Shown here one piece after another: positions 15,132 to 20,506 of a stretch of DNA of 20,506 nucleotides. This DNA comes from Pigoraptor chileana. Lineage: Eukaryota; Opisthokonta; Filasterea. The stretch is from assembly GCA_943704495.1 (NCBI GenBank), contig CALSCR010002420.1, positions 1 to 20,506 on the forward strand, in the 5' to 3' direction. Both the position numbers and the translations under genes were made by a program. Position 1 is the stretch's first letter, and each line of letters opens with the position of its first letter. The notes below the pieces were generated by a model. The model saw only the letters and a program-made list of their open reading frames with translations, was not told the origin of the DNA and did not search any database.

Positions 15132-17941
15132 TCAATAGTTGACGTATGACGCAGGGAACATGCCGACCTGCCCGTGGCACTCGCCCTCAAGCCAGTTCTC
15201 GTCAAGGCGTCCGCGCACATTGATCAGGTCGCCCTCACGGAAAGTAAGCTCTCCGGGGTTCTCCGCCTGGAAGTCATACAGGGCACGGCACCTGCAACGA
15301 CACATGGAATACACACATACACACACACACGTCAAAACTGGTCGCATTTCACTCAATAAATGCATCAAATTGCCCCCCATTCAAATAAAACAAGGATCGA
15401 AACCAGGAATAAACGGACTCATAATGAATATGAATATTCCACAAGACGGTCACAATAATGCAAATCGACAGGGGCGAGACAAACAAACAGCCCCAACTAG
15501 ACCAGACTCAGACGACTTGTCCGTCTCAAAGTTAAATGTGAGAGGCCCTATTATTCGCGCATGGACTCAACAGCTTATTATACACACACACTCCCACACA
15601 ACGACAACGACAATGACAACCCGCACGCACCCTTGGCCGGCGGATCCCCGCGACGCAGGCGGGGGCGCATGGGAAGACACTGGAGCACCGCCGCTACCGA
15701 GGTCGTCATCGTAGCTGTGCGCCTGTCGCTCGTACTTGCGCTGGCTGCGGGGCTGGCTCGCAGACTCTTGGACGCTGGAAATAGGAAAAAAGCAATTCAC
15801 AGGGAAAGCAAGGGTTAATAGCGTATAATAAACTCTCAACATTCCCACGTCGTTGGGGCGGGATAAAAAGAAGCACACGATGCAACATGATTATGGATAT
15901 CACCAATGTCCAGGAATAATAGTGTCGAGCTCGCACACATAAGCTCAACACAAAAAAACAAATCTTCTGTAGGGGCGCGTGTATGTGTCGTGCACAATAC
16001 TCACAGGTCGCGCAGCTGCTCTGCAAGGCCTCCGAGAATGTTGACCGACTGCCGGTGGAACTGGAGCTGTGCCTCAACCAGGGCATGCACCTGGCTCACT
16101 TGCTCAGCCTGCGTGCGTGTGAGTGCGTGAGTGCGTGCGTGTGTTCGTGTGCATGTGGATAGTGTATGTTTATGCGTGCGTGTGAATATGTGGGAGTATA
16201 AAGTAGGGAGATGGAATGGACGAAAAGCGTAAGCAAAAACAACACAAAATCGTGTCAGAAGCCAAAAGCCACTTCATTCACATTTGTGCGTCGGGCAAAG
16301 CACATACATATCACACACAAGCAGAGTATAAGCGCAATCATTGCACTTCCAGGGTGATGCATGAACGCCATCAATGGAAATTGCACCAGAGCACAGGCAC
16401 ACACACGCACCTCGTTGGCAATGATGTTCTGCATTCCGTTCCACGAAGCCTCCTTGGACTCCTCAAACTTCTGCTCTGCAACGCGCGTCTCCTCCTCCAT
16501 CTTGGGGTCCTTGGCACGCTGGCGGCGTTTGTAGTCAAAGTCAAGACGGCGGGACTCGAGCTTCTTCCGGTGAAACTGACGACATAGTAGGATAAAAGAT
16601 GCGCGAATTAGGTGGACGCGATCAAAAGGGTAGTAACACATTCATGACACACTTACTGCATTCAGAGATAAGAGGGGAAAAGAAAGAAAGAAAAAAAGCA
16701 AACCGCACAACCCTCATGGCCTACATCTCAAACGCTCGGAGTGACCACTCAGAGAGATTCGCAAGGGGTCAACATGCGATAATAACCCAAATCCCACAAC
16801 ACATGCCACTGTGAGTGCCTACTCAACAAACACAATGCAGCGCACACAGAGACGACGCAGAGCAAAGAAACGCACCATGACGTCCTTGACCTCCTTCCCA
16901 AGAAAGTCCTCGAGGGGCTTGAGGAAGTTGGCCTGCACTTCCGCATCCAGTGCATCACGTGCCTCGGCAATCTGCTTCTCAGACTCGCCTGTGACGACCA
17001 TCGCGTGTCCTAATACGCAGTCCTCTCCTATCGCCTTGCCGTGCTTAATCAAAGCGTCACCGAGGTCACCCTCCGGCTGCGGGTACTTGCCCGGCTTGGA
17101 GCCAAGCGTCTGCTTCACGGTGAACTTGGCGCGCGCGGCTGTTGTAATGGCAGCATCAGGGTGCGGGGGGAAGAAGTGGATGCAACAACGCGGAGCAGGA
17201 GAGACCACATCAGGCAACATGCGGCAGAAGGAACAACAATCATAACTTGCTCTGCGAGGAAACCGCAACAGTGGCGGTATTCTCATTTCCCTCATTCGTA
17301 CTCTTGCTAAATAAACCAGCACAAGTGAGCGTACAAAGCAACGACAAGGAGATTCATGCAACTACATAAGGAGGAGGACGGTCCCTATGGCCCACTTCCG
17401 CAAACAAGATGCAGCACAGAACCACAGGAATACGCACTCGGGTTGGGCTGGAGGTACTCCTGGGTCTTGTCAATAAGCGCCTTGAGTGCCTTTTCGGTGG
17501 CGTCCGTGCGCTGCCGTCACAGTAATAACCGATAAAGTGAGGGGGGTGAGGAAGACGACGGACAACGGCAAGGGGACACGAGCGCATATGAAAACAAGAA
17601 ACAATGAATTCAACAAACAGACACCACTTGCACCACAGCAAATTGGATGGGGAGCGAGTCGTGAAACAGACCCCACTTTGACATCTACAACTCAGTTGCG
17701 GATAGGTCATCTCGGCGGCAGGTCGCATACCTTCTCCATGGAAACGAACTCCTCCTCGAGGACGGTCTTTTCAGCACCAGTCTTCTCGGCGGCCCACTGT
17801 TGGTCACATTTTTGTAATGTCAAGATTAGCAGTTGAAAATAATGATCAATCCACTTCAGTGCACAAATTTCCAAGTAAGGTCACACAAAACGACAAACAA
17901 ACCTGGTTGGCCTTGTTAAAGAACTTCTTGACACCCGCCAT
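15132..17941 (-). CDS. SH3GL: Endophilin-A-like N-BAR/SH3 protein, eight exons
   Basis: Endophilins sense and make membrane curvature and use the SH3 domain to bring dynamin and synaptojanin to endocytic necks. Exons, minus strand: 17941-17903, 17796-17731, 17510-17438, 17138-16876, 16575-16411, 16108-16005, 15774-15631, 15291-15132, giving 337 residues, close to the usual 340-370. Residues 1-14 form the amphipathic helix 0 ([13 protein letters not shown]). The BAR domain runs to about 240 and has the endophilin hallmarks EYLQPNP (about 53-59), [30 protein letters not shown] and [12 protein letters not shown]. Residues 240-284 are a low-complexity linker with proline. The SH3 domain (285-337) shows [21 protein letters not shown] and the final SYVNY, and the protein ends at the domain edge. 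Fungal Rvs167 has related domains, but the YLQPNP and SH3-linker layout favour endophilin. Its 1.5-kb upstream spacer is shared with the 18643-19067 stretch. Confidence 0.95.
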
Positions 17942-18642
17942 TTTTGAATTGGCTGACAGAGCAACAATTCAAACAGAGGGTAAAGGAAGATAAAGAGTAC
18001 ATGAGAAAAAGATGCAAAGTTTTCCAACCACAAAAACATTTCAAGATCACAATTGAATTCGAAACAGGACAACGCCCATCCGTTCCAAATCAAATGGAGG
18101 TCAGTTGTGTGCAAGTGTGGAGCACCCACGCACGAGGACATGAGATATGACCACCGAATCTCGTCTCCTACCTCCTTACAGCAAGACGACACGGATGCTC
18201 AGTAAAAGGTGCAGACAGCGCACGAAAAAGTCTCAATGGTGAGTTAATTGTTGTGAAAATGACCTTATTACAAGTAGCGGAACGTGATGCGATTGCAGGC
18301 ATCGCTGTTGGGAGTGGGCAATTAGGCCACACTGGTAGTCGTGATGTGACTTTGTGGTTGATTGAGTGGGTTGGGTGCGTGTGTTTTTTTTTCAAAATTC
18401 AGCCGGAAAATTGATTTGAAAATTTGTTGAAATTGATTGCAAATGAGGGGGTGATGATTCAAATCATTGGAGGAACGGAAGATCTGCGGAGTTATCCGGG
18501 ATTTACTCTATGACTGATCAGTTACTACAGTTACTACACACATCCATCCACCATCTCACAGAACATCTTTTTGTGTCTTGCCGTCACATTAGACAGCTCC
18601 CTATGCGTTGCGTTGCAAGTAGTTTCAAATGATGTATTTAAA
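17942..18642. other. Upstream region of the endophilin gene
   Basis: About 700 bases in which I see no supported gene. Open frames here lack good starts, conserved motifs and splice partners. The region around 18390-18460 is rich in AAATTTG/GATTTG words. It presumably contains the endophilin promoter and 5' UTR, though no CACGTG lies in it, unlike the other gene starts. Confidence 0.4.
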
Positions 18643-19067
18643 CTAGGACGCATATGCAAGAAGTGCCAGAAGTGCAACCGTCGGGCCCACTAAATTAAGG
18701 GCAGTATGCAACACGAGCATCTGCAGATGCAGACGCACAGTGACATGTTCTTGCCCACTGATAGTGGGACGCTGGAACGGTGCTTTGTGTGCACAGAATC
18801 ATGGGAAAGCAAGTCAACTCGTCGTCGTAACCAAAGAGAGACGCCGCAGAACACTGGCCATTGTTCTCGTTGAACTTGTGCCACAGCTCGCCCACGTGGT
18901 TAAGTGCCTTAGAAAAAAGCTAGATCGGGAGCGTTGTTTTTCCTCTGATCCAACAGACTCTGCGCTATTGATGTCGTGGAGTTGCTAAGAGACTCCTTGC
19001 GGGCTTCCACTTGAAGAAACGACCACAGGGCTTCTGGCGGCAGCGCCCTCTCCATCTTGCACGCCAT
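18643..19067 (-). pseudogene. Unrecognised coding-like gene whose frame is not continuous
   Basis: An ATG in good context (GCCATGGCG, 19067-19065) opens a 52-codon frame (19067-18909) beginning MACKMERALPPEALW and ending in a stop right after a run of six T. Coding-like sequence goes on at once in another frame (including ALNHVGELWHKFNE and SLFGYDDELTCFP) to about 18750, then in a third frame with a hydrophobic end (LNLVGPTVALLALLAY) that stops at 18643. No GT-AG intron accounts for the changes. G/C-rich codon choice matches the neighbouring exons. A CACGTG at 19127-19132 lies 60 bp upstream. I do not recognise the family. It could be a decaying host gene, a gene with programmed frameshifting, or an intact gene with homopolymer errors in the assembly. 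Confidence 0.4.
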
Positions 19068-19452
19068 GGCGCGAGGGTGCGAGCAGAGAGCGGCGAATGG
19101 GCGCGCCCTCTGCCTTACCGTTACAGCACGTGCGATGATGACGCCAACAACACATGAATATACTTCAGTCCACTTTTGAGTTCGATCAACGAAGTCAGTT
19201 TAGACGTCAAAGTGACATACGGACGCCGCTCAACCTGTTTCACTTTTTGTATTGTTTTCGTTTGATGATTTGCTTGTTGCACTAAGGAAAAGACAAAAGA
19301 CAAAGGTAATGAAGGCAGTTTGAGTCGCAGACCGAGTTGCGTGCGCGCGAATGTGTGGGGTTCATAGTTACAGCATGAGAGAAAGAGATGAGTGTGAGAG
19401 GAGACCCTAATATACACACAACACACACAACAACAGACATGTGTTTTGGCGC
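19068..19452. other. Spacer after the acyl-CoA synthetase gene
   Basis: Between the ACSBG stop and the start of the 18643-19067 stretch. It contains CACGTG at 19127-19132 and two copies of GCGCCCTCT, one just inside the neighbouring ORF (19043-19051) and one here (19103-19111). I see no gene in it. The ACSBG 3' UTR and the next promoter should share it. Confidence 0.4.
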
Positions 19453-20415
19453 TTATTCGGCACCGCCGTCGGCGTAAAGAGCCTCGATCTCCGCAGAGTA
19501 GATTTGGAGGACCGTGTGCCTCTTGAGCTTCAGAGTGGGACCAAGCTCGCCTCCGTTGACGCTGAAGTCGCGGGGAATGGCCTGTGGACAGAGGCAAGAC
19601 AGCACCGTCAGTCACGCAATCACAAATGGACCGAGTGCGAAAAATACATCTTTGCTGTGGGCTCTCTCTCTCTATCTCTCTGGAGTTGCTGATGCAATGC
19701 ATAAGGTGTGAGTACTGAAGGTCTCTCAGAGAGTTTGTATGTTGTGTGTGTGAGTCTGTGTGTGCGTGGCGTGTGCTGTGCCTGGGGCCATTCAAACCAC
19801 CGCCAGCTGACAACGCGTTCCCACACCCACACACAGAGGCATTCAGCATTCATCGCACCTTGAACTTCTGGACGTTCTGTGCACGTGACACGGCGCGCTT
19901 GTTTGCGCGAATAATGCCCTTCTCAATCGCCGCGAGGACGCCCTTGTCGTTGCATGCCTCCGCCGCCGACGTGCCCTTGAAGCCGATCTTCTGAAGATCT
20001 GCAATCGCAAGGGACGTCAGCTTGTCCGTTGGGTGGCCCTGTAGTGTGTATGTGTGTGTGTGTGTGTATCGCGCCGGGCAACAAGAAGATCAATGGAATA
20101 CAGGGCTGAGTAACACACCACACACAACAATTCGCGCTGATATTGCCATCAGCGGTCTCATTTCATCTGGCCCTCCCATCCGACAACACACCATAAACAA
20201 CAAAAGCACAGGCGGAAAGCACGAGATATTATACACGGCACATGGCACATCACGCACCTCTCCGTCGGCCTCGACCTTCAGGGTGACGAGGCACGTGAGG
20301 AACTTGCGCTTGTCGCCAATGACCATGACGTTGCTGAGGTAGGGGACTTCCTCCTTGATGGTGTCCTCAATGAGCACGGGCGGGATATTCTCTCCTCCAG
20401 CAGTGATCAGCAGCT
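19453..20415 (-). CDS. ACSBG: Long-chain acyl-CoA synthetase, bubblegum (ACSBG) type, C-terminal part
   Basis: Activates long-chain fatty acids to acyl-CoA with ATP, at ER or other membranes. Only the last three exons lie in the window: 20415-20258, 20038-19859 and 19581-19453, about 155 residues. The first begins with ELLITAGGENIPPV, the end of the adenylate-forming enzymes' fatty-acid signature, followed by LIEDTIKEE and VMVIGDKRKFLTCLVTL, which are typical of the ACSBG C-terminal domain. The last exon carries RDFSVNGGELGPTLKLKR, containing the conserved lysine region, and the stop. The acceptor of the first exon is visible, but its upstream intron runs into the (GTAT)n array and off the window, so the N-terminal AMP-binding core is not seen. 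Donors GTGCGT and GTGCGA match the window's common type. Confidence 0.93.
20044..20068. repeat. (GT)n microsatellite next to a splice acceptor
   Basis: About ten GT units with a TA interruption, in the ACSBG intron before exon 20038-19859. On the coding strand it is a CA run that ends a few bases before the CTACAG acceptor. Confidence 0.9.
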
Positions 20416-20432
20416 CTGTGTTGTGATTGCGT

Positions 20433-20506
20433 GTATGTATGTATGTATGTATGTATGTATGTATGTATGTATGTATGTATGTATGTATGTATGTATGTAT
20501 GTATGT
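20433..20506. repeat. (GTAT)n tetranucleotide microsatellite
   Basis: About 18 perfect GTAT units running off the right edge, inside the ACSBG intron upstream of exon 20415-20258. Perfect units suggest a young, length-variable array. It is also a likely place for an assembly break. Confidence 0.98.

Noticed and set aside
19043-19111. Two GCGCCCTCT words resembling the core of animal CTCF sites.
   Set aside because: The match covers only part of the motif, and CTCF is not expected outside bilaterian animals.

Overview
This is nuclear DNA from a eukaryote, almost certainly a single-celled one. Every recognisable gene is cut into short exons by spliceosomal GT-AG introns (about 60-450 nt), the genes are closely packed on both strands, TAA and TGA are used as ordinary stops, and the introns and spacers are full of CA/GT-type microsatellites. 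The gene set (an endophilin with N-BAR and SH3 domains, a bubblegum-type acyl-CoA synthetase, and a two-domain GARS-AIRS enzyme without a GART domain) fits an opisthokont or close relative such as a unicellular holozoan. I cannot name the species.

Layout: (1) 1-136, a CA/CG microsatellite. (2) 558-3214 (+), a five-exon gene for an unrecognised 608-residue protein with a myristoylation/palmitoylation-type N-terminus and long helical segments. (3) 4113-10263 (-), an 18-exon gene for bifunctional GARS-AIRS (795 residues), purine synthesis steps 2 and 5. (4) 10264-10733, a divergent intergenic region with five CACGTG motifs and one TGACGTCA. (5) 10734-14316 (+), a ten-exon gene for the 40S ribosome assembly factor LTV1 (620 residues). 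(6) 15132-17941 (-), an eight-exon endophilin gene (337 residues). (7) 18643-19067 (-), an unrecognised coding-like stretch spread over more than one frame. (8) 19453 to beyond the right edge (-), the 3' end of an ACSBG-type acyl-CoA synthetase gene.

The main discovery is a pair of near-identical 86-bp elements (84/86 identical), one in an intron of the GARS-AIRS gene (4513-4598, -) and one in an intron of LTV1 (11703-11788, +). Each lies in the sense orientation of its host. Each has a C box (GTGATGA), a D box (CTGA), a short terminal stem, and next to the D box a 15-nt stretch complementary to a conserved segment of large-subunit rRNA. They look like two copies of an intron-encoded box C/D snoRNA. 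The divergent gene pair therefore links purine supply, small-subunit assembly and rRNA modification behind one shared CACGTG-rich promoter region.

Other points: 30 of the 39 modelled introns begin GTG, and 14 begin GTGCG, rather than the usual GTAAGT/GTGAGT. One intron opens with a tandem array of that same GTGCGT hexamer. Exon models were built by hand from frame, splice signals and family conservation. All five complete or partial models close in frame.
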